NCBI GenBank assembly: GCA_025449115.1
Contig: JAHLKC010000014.1
Span: 248,001 to 312,000 of the forward strand
Length of the DNA: 64,000 nt
From: Chytridium lagenaria
Taxonomy: Eukaryota > Chytridiomycota > Chytridiomycetes > Chytridiales > Chytridiaceae
Direction: 5' to 3'
Positions within the stretch are counted from its first letter, which is position 1, and the number at the start of each line of letters is the position of its first letter. This document shows, piece after piece, positions 51,661 through 63,028 of this stretch. The notes beneath the pieces are model-generated. The model did not search any database. It was not told the DNA's origin and saw nothing but the letters and a program-made list of their open reading frames with translations. The position numbers and the translations under genes were made by a program.

Positions 51661-52810
51661 CGTTGTTGGGTTTCGCTCACTTGACTTGCGAGGACGCGTC
51701 AGGATCACTCATACCATTAGTCCGCGGCGTCGGGCGCAACACTAGAGTGCTCTGGAAATTACGCGCCGTTGGAGTTGAGCGCGAACGCGCCCACTGAACT
51801 TCTAATTCACTCTCTGGACTCATTTGAATTTCCATTTTGATATACCTTCCTTGATTGGTTTATTTTCTTTATGCCAGTTTAATTATAACTCTACATGTTT
51901 GTGATTGGACATTCCCTTCTAGCCTTTAATCCCTTTGTTCCTGTCAAGGCTCTCTGATTTGTTTATCTTTGTAGTGGAGAGTGTAACGCGTGAGTGTACA
52001 CGTCTCCAATAGGTTTACCTTTGTGTTGTCGTTCCTCTTTACTTGTTTGTTTTGTTTGAGTATTTAAAGACTCGCGTTTTGAGTCGTAATAAATCAAGAA
52101 CGTTGTTGGAGCAAAAGTGCGTTAAACTTTGTTTTATTGAGCCCCGTGAACAACAAGTATTCAATATCCGTTAAGCCTAAACTTTGATTTTAAGGTCAAG
52201 CGTGGACGACTACTTGGTTTTAAAAAAACAGCTTTGGGGAGTTCATAGGTGATGGTTTCACACCTCGTTCACGTCTCTACAGTATTTTATTGAGTTTTGA
52301 AGTCGGATTTTGTGTTTACCTAGCTGGGAAAAATAATTTCAAGACGGCACAAAGCGTTAGAAGCTGCCACAATTATGTATAAGATTTTACAAATAAAGGG
52401 CTTTCAAATGATATTATACACAGATGCCGAACATGTCTGTCCGCATATGATATTTTTAAATGACAGCTTTTGACACGCATGCCTTAAAGCTACACCAGTC
52501 TGTTAAGCCTAAACTCTGCTTTGCAAGTGAACCGTGGACAACTACATGGTTTAAAACAAGTAGCTTTGGGGAGTTCATGGGTGATGGTTTCACACCTCTA
52601 TCACGTCTCCAGAGTTTTTTTTTAATTTTGAAGTCAAATTTTGTGTTTACCAAGTTGGGAACAACAATTGCAAGACGGCACAGAGAGTTAGAAGCTACGA
52701 CAGGTACGTGGGAGATTCCACAAATTAAGAGCTTTCAAATTATATAATACACATAATCAAACATGTCCATCTTGATTTTTTTCATTGATTTAAAGTCACC
52801 GCTTGACTCA
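51480..52810. repeat. Diverged tandem repeat, unit about 330 bp
   Basis: Two near-complete units (52172-52502 and 52503-52810) and a partial first unit (about 51480-51658). Landmarks are TTTTGACAC.CATGCCTTAAA, CTACACCAGTC, TAAGCCTAAACT, AGCTTTGGGGAGTTCAT.GG and GCTTTCAAAT.ATAT. The array is interrupted by the solo LTR at 51664. Confidence 0.85.
51664..52166 (+). repeat. Solo LTR, copia family A, in the tandem repeat
   Basis: 503-bp copy of the family A LTR (terminal CA mutated to TA) flanked by the perfect duplication TCCGT (51659-51663 and 52167-52171). More diverged than the LTRs of the complete element, so older. Confidence 0.95.
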
Positions 52811-53165
52811 GTCTGGGGCCCTCTAGGCCATGTTTGACCAGTTACATGCGTATACAGACCGTACTGTGGTTGACGGTACTGTGGTTGTTTGGGCTCCAAA
52901 CTGTCCGTTTATAGGCGTACAAATATCTACGTAACATATATTTTAGTGCTATTGTCAAAGCAGATTTAAGAGTCTCCTCATATTTGCATTAAGTATGACC
53001 CGGCCGTCTTTTCGTCTTTTGGTACCAGTTTTTACAAACTGGTTACGTCTGGCCCGCCGTACCCATCCGTATTTTGGTTTCAGTACTTACAGACCCTTTA
53101 CGGCGGTCTGGCTCCGGCGGGCCCGCCTAAGACCCTAACCCTGACCTGGCCATATTATGGTACCG
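52811..53165. other. Unassigned GC-richer spacer
   Basis: No gene recognised. Contains short GTACTGTGGTTG direct repeats near 52865 and GGCGGGCCCGCC near 53117. Confidence 0.4.
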
Positions 53166-53169
53166 GTTC

Positions 53170-54491
53170 TTACAGACTCAGGGAATAACGACGAGTGCCT
53201 TCCTCTGCTGGTGGTGTTGCTGGTACCGGGAGGCGTAAAACGCTGCGTGTAGCGCGTTGAGGAGTCCTTCTTGGCGAGGTTGGTGAGTCTTCAAACTCTT
53301 CTGACGCGTCGTTCTCTTCCTGAAAATCCTCGACATCATCCTCCAACACTTCGCTGTCTTCACTGACCTGTGATGCGTTATCTCCATCAACCTCAGAGCT
53401 CAATGACTCATCTTCGGAATCCTCGGAGTCTTCATCGCTCCCCCAACTCCCTGAATCGCTTCCCACCTTGTCCAGCAGCTTCCTGTGTACCTTCCAGGTG
53501 GACACGTCTGCGTCGTGTCCTTCCCACACTCCAGTGTTCAACTCATCAAACACAACAGTCTTGCTGCGCACTACTTTCTTTGTGATTGGGTCATAAAGGC
53601 GATATCCCATCGCCTCGTATCCCAAGAAAATCCATTTGCGCGCGTTCTTCTCCATCTTCTTCCGTCGTTCCTTTGGGACGTGCGCGTAACATGCGCAACC
53701 GAAGATTTGAACGCGTTTCAGGTTAGGCTTCCTTCCCGTGAAGCCTTCAAGAGGTGAAATCCCATCCTTTCGAGGAGATCGATTGTACAAGTACGTGGCA
53801 CACGTGACTGCCTCTCCCCAGAATTTTTCGTCGAGACTCGCGTCGCTAAGCATGCACTTTGCCTTCTCAATGAGCGACCGATTCATTCTTTCCGCGACAC
53901 CGTTCTGCTGAGGCGTGTAGGGCATGGTGAACGTAAGCTTGATGCCTTCCTCCAGGCACCATGCCTCCAGCTGCTTGTTCTTAAATTCCCCACCGTTATC
54001 TGCAACAATCTCCAGGAGATGCGGCTTTTCTCGAAGTCGTTCCATCACCTCAGGGTTCCTTTCCGAGTATCTCAACGCGTCAATCCGTCGACCTGTGAGT
54101 GCCTCGGCCTCTCTCTTGTACTGCTTGATGTACTGAACCGCTTGCTTCTTTTCCTTGAGCATGTACGCGTTGCAGTAACCCGTTGACGCGTCCACAACCA
54201 CCATGAAGTAACGCGACCCTCCCAAGCTCTTCCGCTTCATGGGTCCCGCCAAATCCACGTGAACGCGTTCCAGGACTTTGTAGTCCTTCTCGACTCTCTC
54301 CGGGTGAGAGGAGCGTGTCAGCTTCCCCTCAATGCATCCCTTGCACAGCACGTCGTCGTCGTCGTTATACAACGCGTTATACAACGTTAGTTGTACACCC
54401 GTTGCCGATTTTTCAAGCTTCTTCACCGCCTTCATCGAGATGTGACCCATCCGTCGATGCCAAATCTGCGTGCTGTTGAGCTACTGGCTTT
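53170..54491 (-). mobile_element. Copia family A integrase fragment, inverted
   Basis: Minus-strand copy of the part of family A matching about 44972-46270 of the complete element: GHISMKAVKKLEKSATG, the integrase core VHVDLAGPM and IVADNGGEF, TPQQNGVAERMNRSL and the acidic linker. It is open over 426 residues, including the site where the full element has lost a G. It ends abruptly at both sides. A 12-base tandem duplication (CGCGTTATACAA type) lies near 54368-54385. Confidence 0.92.
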
Positions 54492-54550
54492 TCCACAATT
54501 GAGCCCCGTAACCCCTACAAGTGGTAGCACTTCGCCTGGTTGGAAGGAGG
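54492..54550 (+). repeat. Copia family B 5'-leader fragment, inverted against its own pol
   Basis: ACAATTGAGCCCCGTAACCC, then the LTR end TACA, the primer site AGTGGTAGCACTTC and the leader CCTGGTTGGAAGGAGGA. This is the LTR end plus primer site plus leader of family B (compare the minus strand at about 58560-58615) but on the opposite strand, joined directly to minus-strand family B RT. Confidence 0.8.
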
Positions 54551-54551
54551 A

Positions 54552-55865
54552 TTACCACCCAAGGACGTATCGAAAACTTGGAGCTCTTGTACCTCGGTAA
54601 CGTCTCATGAATCGTTTTTCTGATCGGTCTAATTCCTCCTTGCTCGTCGACGCTTCTATGATATCATCAACGTAGACCCCCTTCAAGGTGAGGTCCTTGC
54701 CGTTTCGCTTGTAGTAAAGGCACGGATCCGCCGCTGACCGAGTAAACCTCTCCTCGTCGACTTGGAACGTGTTCAAGTCGGTGTTGAAACACATTGGTGC
54801 TTGAACGAGTCCGTAGAGGCTCTTCATGCACAGGCACACCCAGTCTTCTTTCCCTTCAACGACGAATCCCTTCTGGTTGTTCGATATAAATCTCATGATC
54901 TTCGAGCTTGCCATTTAAGAACGCGGTCTTGACGTCATATTGTCGAATTTCCATGTTTTCTTGGCACGCGACCGCAAGCATCACTCTCAACGTCGCTTGC
55001 TTGATGACGGGTGCGAATTTCTCGTCATAGTCGATTCCTTGTTTTTGCGAGTAACCTTTAGCAACAAATCTCGCTTTCGTTTATCGAGATTTCCCAACTC
55101 ATCTCGCTTTGTTTTGTACACCCATCCTGATTTAATAATCTTTCTCCCTTTAGGTCGGGGAACCAACCTCCATGTTCCCATCTCAACCAAACTTTTCATT
55201 TCCTCCTCCATCGCTTTCCTCCACTCGTCCTTCTCCTTCCTACCCATCGCTTCCTGGTAGGTCTTTGGTTCGTCGTCATCTTCTAACGATGCCGTGTTTG
55301 CTGATGGTCTAACCGTCCAAAACTCTCCAGGCTTCTTCTTGTTCCGTGATGACCTTCGAAGGGATGTTTCGTATGGCTCATCCAGGTCTTCACGGAAGTT
55401 TGGAACTCTTCTTCCACCGGATCGACGAACCGTAGGTGAGTGAGGTTCCTCTCTTTCTTCATCTTCATCGTCGTCGCGATCAGGTGTATGATAACTAACA
55501 TTATCATCTTCGTCATCTTCAGACTCTTCGTCGTTTACCGCCGTATCAACTTCACTTCCACCAGAGCTTGACGAGTCTGTAGAGTAATCCGGTAAGTCTA
55601 GATCGTTTTTCCATTCTTGAACCTCCCCTTCAAACTTTGATTCTCCCTTCTCTGCTTCCGCCGCCATTACTCCCTCGTTAAAAATCACTGACTTGCTTCT
55701 AACCAACTTATTTGTTTGCAAATCCCAAAGGCGATAGCCCAGCGGCTCATACCCAACGAGAGCACACCGTCGTGCGTTGAAATCTCCCTTCTTACGTTGC
55801 TGCTTGGGTATCAATACGAGTGCCAGGCAACCCCAGCCACGGAGTCTTGACAAGTCAGGTTTCAC
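54552..55865 (-). pseudogene. Copia B integrase tail and reverse transcriptase (partial)
   Basis: RLRGWGCLALVLIPKQQRKK and RRCALVGYEPLGYRLWD (integrase tail), a long acidic linker, then RT with EWRKAMEEEMKSL, WRLVPRPKGRKIIKSGW, MKSLYGLVQAPM, CLYYKRNG and the active site VYVDDIIEAS, stopping at YVLGW (54552). At least two frame changes lie between 54915 and 55080. The RNase H domain is absent. Confidence 0.88.
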
Positions 55866-57285
55866 TCCAGCGAATCTCTCAAGCGGCTTTGCATCTTGTT
55901 CGTTCGTTCGAGTTGGCGACGGTTAATGAGGTAAGCTGCAGCCATCACGGCTTCACCCCAAAAATCGCGTTTCGACCTCTCCGTTCAAGGTCCTGTTCAT
56001 ACGTTCAGCAACACCGTTCTGTTGCGGTGTGTACGGCATGGTGAAGGTAAGGCGAATCCCATGCTCTAAACACCAATCCTTCATTGTTTTGTTGTTGAAT
56101 TCGCCGCCGTTGTCTGCCACGATTTCAATGAGCTTCCTTTTGATTTTCTTTTCGGCTTCTTCTTTAAAACTTTTGATGAACTTGAACGACTCATTCTTCT
56201 TCTTGCACAGGTAAACGGTAACGTAGTTTGTCGCGCTATCGACAATGGTGAGGAAGTAACGTGCGCCACCGTTTGACGCGGTCTTCATAGGTCCAACGAT
56301 ATCAACGTGGATTTTCTCGAGAGGGTCCTTGGCTTTCAACTCGTCGGGTTTGTCAGGAAATGATGTCCTTGTCATTTTCCCATCAACACAAACCCTCACA
56401 CAGGTAAGTGTCATCTTCATTCGTCATCTTGACTCCCTTCGCTACCTTCATTAACTTCTTCACTCCCTTCTTTCCTAGATGACCCATCCGCAAGTGCCAC
56501 TGGTGCGGTGTCAGAGGCTTCTCGGCCTTTGCTGAGGCGGTGCTTGGCTTGAATTCGATGACTTGATCAAGGTAAAATGAGGTTCTTTTTGCTGCTGTAG
56601 GTAAACGTTGCAAGTGCTTGTGCTGACGGTTCTTTTTCTTTGGTTTAAGGTCGTATCCGTCGTCCTTCGGGAATATGTCAAGTTCCTTCTTTCTCGCCAT
56701 CCCAAGCGAGATCAGGTTCCGTCCGATGTTTGGTACGTATAACACGTTCTTGAGTATTAACGTTCCTGTTCTTTCGCCGTTTCTAATCTTCACTTCACAG
56801 TCACCGACTCCACGGGATTCAAGGTTGCTGTTGTTGTCGGCAGTGCTGATGTTGCACTGAATGGAGCGGTAGTTCGACAGGATGTTGCGCTGGAACGTCA
56901 TGTGGTGAGTGGCTCCAGAGTCTAACATCCATCTGGTGTCTCTAGTCTGCGGACCGCCTTCAGAGCTCATGTTGACGGTAGGTACTGCTGCAACGAATAC
57001 CACAGGATTTCCTCCGTTGTTGATGTTCTGATTGTTGTTTTGGTTTGCCAGGTTTGCATTAGGTCCTCGATTCCAACCACCTCGGCCTCGACCTCCTCTT
57101 CCACGTCCTCCTCGACCACGGAAACCCCGCGCCTCTTCCACGGAAAAACCTCTTCCTGCAGCCGCAGGTTGAGCTTGAGGTTCGTTGTCTCTTTCATTTC
57201 TGTTGTCGTTATTTCTTCTCGCGCTCCAACAGTCCTCTTGCTAAGTGGCCTTTCTTTCCGCAATTGTAGCATTCTCGGTCCTCGC
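55866..57285 (-). pseudogene. Copia B protease and integrase core (frameshifted)
   Basis: Gly/Arg-rich linker (RGRGGRGRGGWNRG), protease WMLDSGATHHMTF, ILKNVLYVPNIGRNLISLG, pre-integrase QWHLRMGHLGKKG, then the integrase core IHVDIVGPM, IVADNGGEFNN and TPQQNGVAERMNRTL. Single-base shifts near 56383-56420 and 55953. The Gag knuckle (CYNCGKKGHLA type) is cut by the solo LTR at 57286. Confidence 0.88.
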
Positions 57286-57794
57286 TGTTGAATACTTGTT
57301 GTTCACGGGGCTCAATTAAAACAAAGTTAAACGCACTTTTTGCTCGAACAACGTTCTTAATTTATTTCAACTCAAAACACGAGTCTTTAAATACTGAAAC
57401 AAAACGAACAAGTAAAGAGGAAAGACAACACAAAGGTAAACCTATCGGGAGACGCGTACACTCACGCGTTAAACTCTCCACTACAAAGATAAACAATCAG
57501 AGAGCCTTGACGGGAACAAAAGGGAATAAAGGCTAGAAGGGAATATCCAATCACAAACAGGTAGAGTTTATAATTAAACTGGCATAAAGAAAATAAACCA
57601 ATCAAGGAAGGTAAATCAAAGTGGAAAATTCAGAACGAGTCCAGAATGTAAACGAGAAGTCCAGTGGGCGCGTTCGCGCTCAACTCTAATGACGCGTAAA
57701 TTCCAGAGCACTCTAGTGTTGCGCCCGACGCCGCGGACTAATGGTGCGAGTGCTCCTGACGCGTCCTCGTGAGTCAAGTGAGCGAAACCCAACA
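57286..57794 (-). repeat. Solo LTR, copia family A, inserted in copia B Gag
   Basis: Reverse-orientation family A LTR (509 bp), flanked by the perfect duplication CTCGC (57281-57285 and 57795-57799). Very similar to the LTRs of the complete element. Reading across it restores the Gag zinc-knuckle region of family B. Confidence 0.95.
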
Positions 57795-57799
57795 CTCGC

Positions 57800-58596
57800 C
57801 GCCGCGGTGTCCTTCTTGTTGATTATTGTAGCGTCCCGCAGCGTGAGCCTGAGCGCCTTCGTTCTCTTCATTTTCTTTCTTTCTCTCTTTCAGTTTCGTT
57901 TCATGATCTAACAGTTTTCCAACGACATAGGCATAGTCAGCCTCGGCTTTGGGTTCGTTCTCGAGAAGGTTGACGATGATGTCGTATGCTTCAGGGAGGG
58001 TCGTCAAGAGGATGGAGATGTGTTGCGGGGTTGCCGTGTCTTCCCCGCTGCCTTCAGTTGCTGAATGGTTGACGAGACCTCCGCAATGTAAGTCTTTAAG
58101 TCATCTTCTTCTTTCATCTCCAAGTTCGTGAGTTTGCGTCTAATCGCGTTTCTGTTCGTCTGAGCCTTTCTCTCATAGGTCTCGGATGATTTTATCCCAA
58201 GTCGCCTTTGCCGTGGATTCATCCTGTATCAACGGCAGGATGATGTCGTGAACTCTTGATTCGATTCTTGCTTTTGCTTTCATGTCCAGGTCTTCTTCTT
58301 CTAACCTAGTCTTCTTTTTGGCATTTGTAGGTGTGTCAACGACTGCATAGGGCGTCCAGCCCTTTTCCCACGATCTTCCAAAGGCCTTTGCCTTTCAAGT
58401 ACCCGATCATGCGGTACTTCCAGATGTGGAACTGTGTCCCATCAAACATCACAGGTTTGTCGTCGCTCTCTTTCGTCATCTTCTCGTGTTGACAGCTTTC
58501 TTTCTTTCTTGGGATGATCGCTCTTTTCTCTTTTACTCTTCGGCCCTCAAATGGATCGAATTCACTCCTCCTTCCAACCAGGTGAAGTGCTACCAC
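57800..58596 (-). pseudogene. Copia B Gag (N-terminal part)
   Basis: Frames with KPVMFDGTQFHIWKYRMIGY near the start, ETYERKAQTNRNAIRRKLTN, IQQLKAAG and LPEAYDIIVNLLENEP, matching the Gag order of family A (FDGQDFHIWKRRM, LPEAYDVAV). Two or three one-base shifts. The knuckle follows on the other side of the LTR. Confidence 0.85.
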
Positions 58597-58597
58597 T

Positions 58598-58995
58598 TGT
58601 AGGGGTTAGGGGCTCAATTGTAATTAAATATAATGAATTAATATAAAGAATTATAACATGAAATGGTGATGGAGTCTCCAGCGTGACAGGGAGGTAATTA
58701 CTACTAAAACTTCCATATATTAATGTTAACTACTTTTCGCAATACATGTAGAAGATGGGGATTTACACCAGAACTCATGACCCGTAATTCCCTCCAATTA
58801 CGTATCATAAATTAAACATAAAGTATAAAGTTAAGGGATTAACGCATCCTCAAATGGAATGAGGAGCTCAATAAAACTGATCCACACAAAACTTAAATAA
58901 CGCGTAAATAAACAGGTTCGGGGGGGGAAAATAACTTAGACAAAATAACGAATGTGGGTGAGTGAAACAAAATAGAAAGATGAATAAACCCAACA
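58598..58995 (-). repeat. 5' LTR, copia family B
   Basis: 398 bp, on the minus strand TGTTGGGTTTATT...CCCCTAACCCCTACA, followed by the primer site. Shares only its first bases and end motif (TTGAGCCCC) with family A. One ACGCGT at 58900. Confidence 0.85.
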
Positions 58996-60206
58996 ATTGT
59001 TGGGAAGGAAGACTGGGTTTTGTCTTTTCCTGAAGACCTTGTATGGTCTGAAGCAATCACTTTTTAGATGGAACGAGGTGTTGGATGAGTTTCTCATCTC
59101 GATAGGCTTCACGCGTTCGCTCTCGGATCCCTGTCTTTACTACCGACGCAACGGCGAGAGGTTATCGTTACTGGTTGTCTATGTTGACGACCTGGTGCAC
59201 GCGTGTCCTGATCAGGAAGAGGCAGACGCGTTTCAAACGATCTCAAGCGTCGGTTTACTGTCACAAGCCAGGGGGAGCCAAGATACGTGGTCGCAACCCA
59301 AGTTCGCCACAATAACATGAGAGGCATGTGCAAATAAGCAAGAGGCCTATATCAACTCGATGATGAAGAATCTATGCGTGCCAGAAGGACATCTCAAGAA
59401 GCTTCCGCTAAGGCCAGGAACGCGTCTTAGACGCGTTGAAGACAACGAGACTACATTGGAAGAAGTGGAGGGACTAGCCTATAAACTGTGGTCGGTTCAT
59501 TAATGTACGCGATGGTTAGTTCGCGTCCCGACGTGGCATTTGCAGTTGGAATGCTGGCGCGCTACCAGGCGCGTCCTGGACACGAGCACTGGGAGTGTGC
59601 TCGTGATTTAGTCGGGTATGTACAGTTGACGCGTAGCTTGGGCATAAGCTATTCGCGTCAAGGGAACAAGTTGAAGATTGAAGGATTCAGCGACGCGGAT
59701 CTTGGGAACGATCCGGACGAGAAGAAGTCAATCAGTGGATTCGTCATTATGCTGAATCGAGGAGCTGTGATGTGGGGTGCGCGTAAATAAACGTCAGTAG
59801 CTGTTTCCAGCGCAGAGGCCGAATATGTCGCGTTGAGTGAGGCATCGTCGGAGCTCATCTGGTTGAAGCAGCTTCTGGAGGAGATAGGATACTCCTTTGA
59901 CGATCCACCAACGCTTTGGTGTGATAACACGGCAGCAGAGGCCATTGCAAAGAACCCCATCATCAGCTCAAGAACGCGACAAGTGGATCTTCGATTCCAC
60001 GCGGTTAGAGATCGCGTTGCCAAGCGTTTGCTTCCAGTGGAGCACATTGGAACCAAGGAACAGCCTGCAGACATGCTCACTAAGGGGTTGGCGCGTAGAA
60101 ACATGGAGAGGTGTCGTGAACGCGTGGGGATGGTAGTCGTTGAGGATAACGCTTCAGAGATGGGGAGACCAGAGAAGTCGTGAGTAAAGTTCACAAAGTG
60201 GGAGAA
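58996..60206 (+). mobile_element. Copia family A RT/RNase H fragment
   Basis: Plus-strand 3' part of family A corresponding to about 46800-48007 of the complete element: LKTLYGLKQSLFRWNEVLDE, LVVYVDDLVHA (intact active site), YQARPGHEHWECARD, EAEYVALSEASSELIW, LWCDNTAAEA, GTKEQPADMLTKGLA. A TAA interrupts ARK*TSVAVSSAE (59788), plus shifts near 59235-59330 and 59490. It abuts the family B LTR at 58995. Confidence 0.92.
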
Positions 60207-60705
60207 TGTTGGGTTTCGCTCTCTTGACTCACGAGGACGCGTCAGGATCACTCGCACCATTAGTCCGCGGCATCGGGCGCAACACTAGAGTGCTCTGGAA
60301 TTTACGCGTCGTTGAGTTGAGCGCGAACGCGCCCACTGACTTCTAATTCATCTCTGGACTCATTTGAATTTCCATTTTGATTTACTTCCTTGATTGGTTT
60401 ATTTTCTTTATGCCAGTTTAATTATAACTCTACCTGTTTGTGATTGGACATTCCCTTCTAGCCTTTATTCCCTTTGTTCCCGTCAAGGCTCTCTGATTTA
60501 TTTATCTTTGTAGTGGAGAGTTTAACGCGTGAGTGTACGCGTCTCCGATAGGTTTACCTTTGTGTTGTCTTCCTCTTCACTTGTTTGTTTTGTTTTAGTA
60601 TTTAAAGACTCGTGTGTTGAGTCGAAATAAATCAAGAACGTTGTTCGAGCAAAAGTGCGTTAAACTTTGTTTTAATTGAGCCCCGTGAACAATAAGTATT
60701 CAACA
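60207..60705 (+). repeat. 3' LTR of the family A fragment
   Basis: 499 bp, TGTTGGGTTTCGC...AAGTATTCAACA, moderately diverged from the complete element and similar in several small deletions to the solo LTR at 51664. The following bases are GGTAG; the matching 5' side is lost. Confidence 0.93.
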
Positions 60706-60710
60706 GGTAG

Positions 60711-60900
60711 GGACTGTAAGGGCCCACCGGACTACCTAAGTGTTAATTGTAGTGAACTTCTTAATGTGCAGTTATGTAATCTGCATCGTCAAACTTGCAC
60801 ATATTCCAATTGGACAGCAATATCATCCAATGCCCGTAGGGCCCGTATGGGCCCACCGAACTACCTAAGTGTAAATTGTAGGGGACTTCTCCTTTTTGTC
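60711..60900. repeat. Short tandem duplication, about 120-bp period
   Basis: GGGCCCACCG.ACTACCTAAGTGT.AATTGTAG occurs at 60720-60755 and again at 60848-60885, with similar flanks. Confidence 0.8.
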
Positions 60901-62900
60901 TCCATTTTAAAATTTATTTGTTTGGATGATACAGCCATGTACCTTAGCCTAACATCGTTGAGGAAGGTTCCATTGGCTAAGTGGGAGCTGAGGGAGAGGA
61001 AACAGTGTGAGGCCAAGGGTGAAGTCTACCTTCGCGGGGGTTAGATTCACTTGTTGCAGAGGAGGAGAATTGGGAGGAAGAAGACCGAAATCGAGAAAAC
61101 CAAGGAACGCAATAAGCTGTTGCGGAATCATTAGAGGATGGAGTTAATGTCTTTAATGGATCCGTACGACCCACTACGTCAGGAGTCAGAGGAGCCAGTG
61201 AAACCGGGATGCTCTGTGACCTCGTCAGCGATTTAGACAACAGAAATAGATACCGTTGACATTCGTAAGATAATATACAACACCACATATTAATCTTGTA
61301 TTCTACGACACCTGAAAGCCGAAGAAAAGGGCTAATGAATTACAATGAGTTACTATTCAACTGTGATCACATATTGGTTCCACAACCAAACAACATATAT
61401 ATTTTGCAGGACTTTAATGATGGGCATGAAATTACTCAGGTTTTTTAATATAAAAAATTTTAGCAACTGACTTATTCTTTGAGGCGTCAAAGTTTGCTGT
61501 TGTTCAAATCTTTGTTTATTAGCTCTAACGGCACGGCCGGTACGGGCGGGTCTGCCCTTACGGTTTACATTGTCTAATATTTTTCGAAGATGACTCGCCG
61601 TACATTAATCTACATACTGCAAAGCGGTTCAAAATATATGCTGTGTTCAACGAGAGACTTACTTCAGAGGCTCAGTGAAAAATCCTACGCATTTTTACAA
61701 ATCGCATGGTCGTTTCTTACAAATGTCCAGGGCAATACTGCAACACTGGAAATGTCATTTCATCATCCTGCTACCATCTTGATATAATTCGCAAACACGA
61801 TATTGACGCCTTAGTCTCTAATGAAAATGCCGCAAGTATTGAGAACGAGGCAACCGACACGTCAGTTTCCTTTAGACCTATTATGCCACCGCTTTCTTCT
61901 ATGATCAAAAGTGAGGCTGACGATTGGCCACCACGAGTGTATCGCGCTGGTGAGGAAGCTATGTGAAGTCGTGGCACATGTTTCAGACTGGAAGACGACG
62001 ACCAATGCCGTTGCGGGTTTAAATGGTCGGACACGGACGGTACTCCATTTCTAAAACGTGCAAAATTGTTTCGGAAAATGCATCAAGTGTAATGTTTATT
62101 GAAGTCATTCGCTGCCCTCAATACCCAAAGAAGGATCTACAATTCGTCGGTCCTGATCTAATGGCTAAGGGGATTTTCAACAAAAACAACTTTTATCTGT
62201 ACACTCATCGTCTGTTTGACAAGATGACTGAGCTCATGAGCACAACAGAATTTCTTTCTTGATTTGATTAACTCCGCAAGTATTAAAATCTGTCTTCTCT
62301 GTGCTCAAAACAAAGCCGTTCAGTGTCCAGTGTACGCAACGCCGCATCCAACACCACGGAAACTTTTCCGACTTCACGCTGATAGAATACCTCTACCGTG
62401 TCAAAACATACAACGTTCTTAGGTTGTCAAATGAAGAGGAGGCTAACTTGGCTAATTTGACTCGCGATAGTAGCAATGGAGTAAAACTGGTCACTCAGAT
62501 CTAGGTTAGTTCATTTTACGCCAATAATGATCATCGCAAGAAAGGCTGGCATATTACCCAGTCTAGCGCAGCTCGATGCAAAACATGCCTCCTCCGGCGA
62601 AAATGCCATTTGGCTTAATACCTTTCAACTGCAGTCAACACGCACCATCTATATCAGGTGCAAACACTGTATATAAACATTACTTATCTACGTTACTTTA
62701 GAGCTGCTGTTCTCAAATGCTTTTTTGTTGAATTTAAAGCGATTAGAGCAAAAAAAGAGATCCAGCAAGTGGTAATCCTGGACAATTGGTAATTAGGGGG
62801 AAAAGTCAAGCAGTAAATGAAAGAGTTATAATAAGTATCTTAATTGATAAACATTATTTCATGCTTTCGTTTTAGTATTAATCAAGAACATTGTAGCTTT
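60901..62900. other. Degenerate, unrecognised DNA
   Basis: Plus-strand fragments with protein-like composition in shifting frames: SYKCPGQYCNTGNV at about 61715, SDTDGTPFLKRAKLFRKMH at about 62025 and DFTLIEYLYRVKTYNVL at about 62363. The Cys pattern hints at a zinc-binding transposon protein, but I do not recognise a family. No complete gene. Confidence 0.35.
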
Positions 62901-63028
62901 TGTTAGTAGACACGTATACTCATTTTATTGGCAAGCATTGGTCATCATTTAAGGTCTGTGAGAATAAGAACTTTTCTATATCGAAATGCTAATGAAGTTG
63001 AGGTGGAAGAGCTTATTTATTAAATATC

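Larger units (their letters stand above)
54551..58995 (-). mobile_element. Ty1/copia family B element, truncated and invaded
   Basis: Minus strand, from its 5' LTR (58598-58995) through Gag, knuckle, protease, integrase and partial RT to about 54552. A distinct family from A by sequence, although it shares the primer site. A family A solo LTR sits inside Gag (57286-57794). The RT ends at RYVLGW and the RNase H and 3' LTR are missing. Confidence 0.9.
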
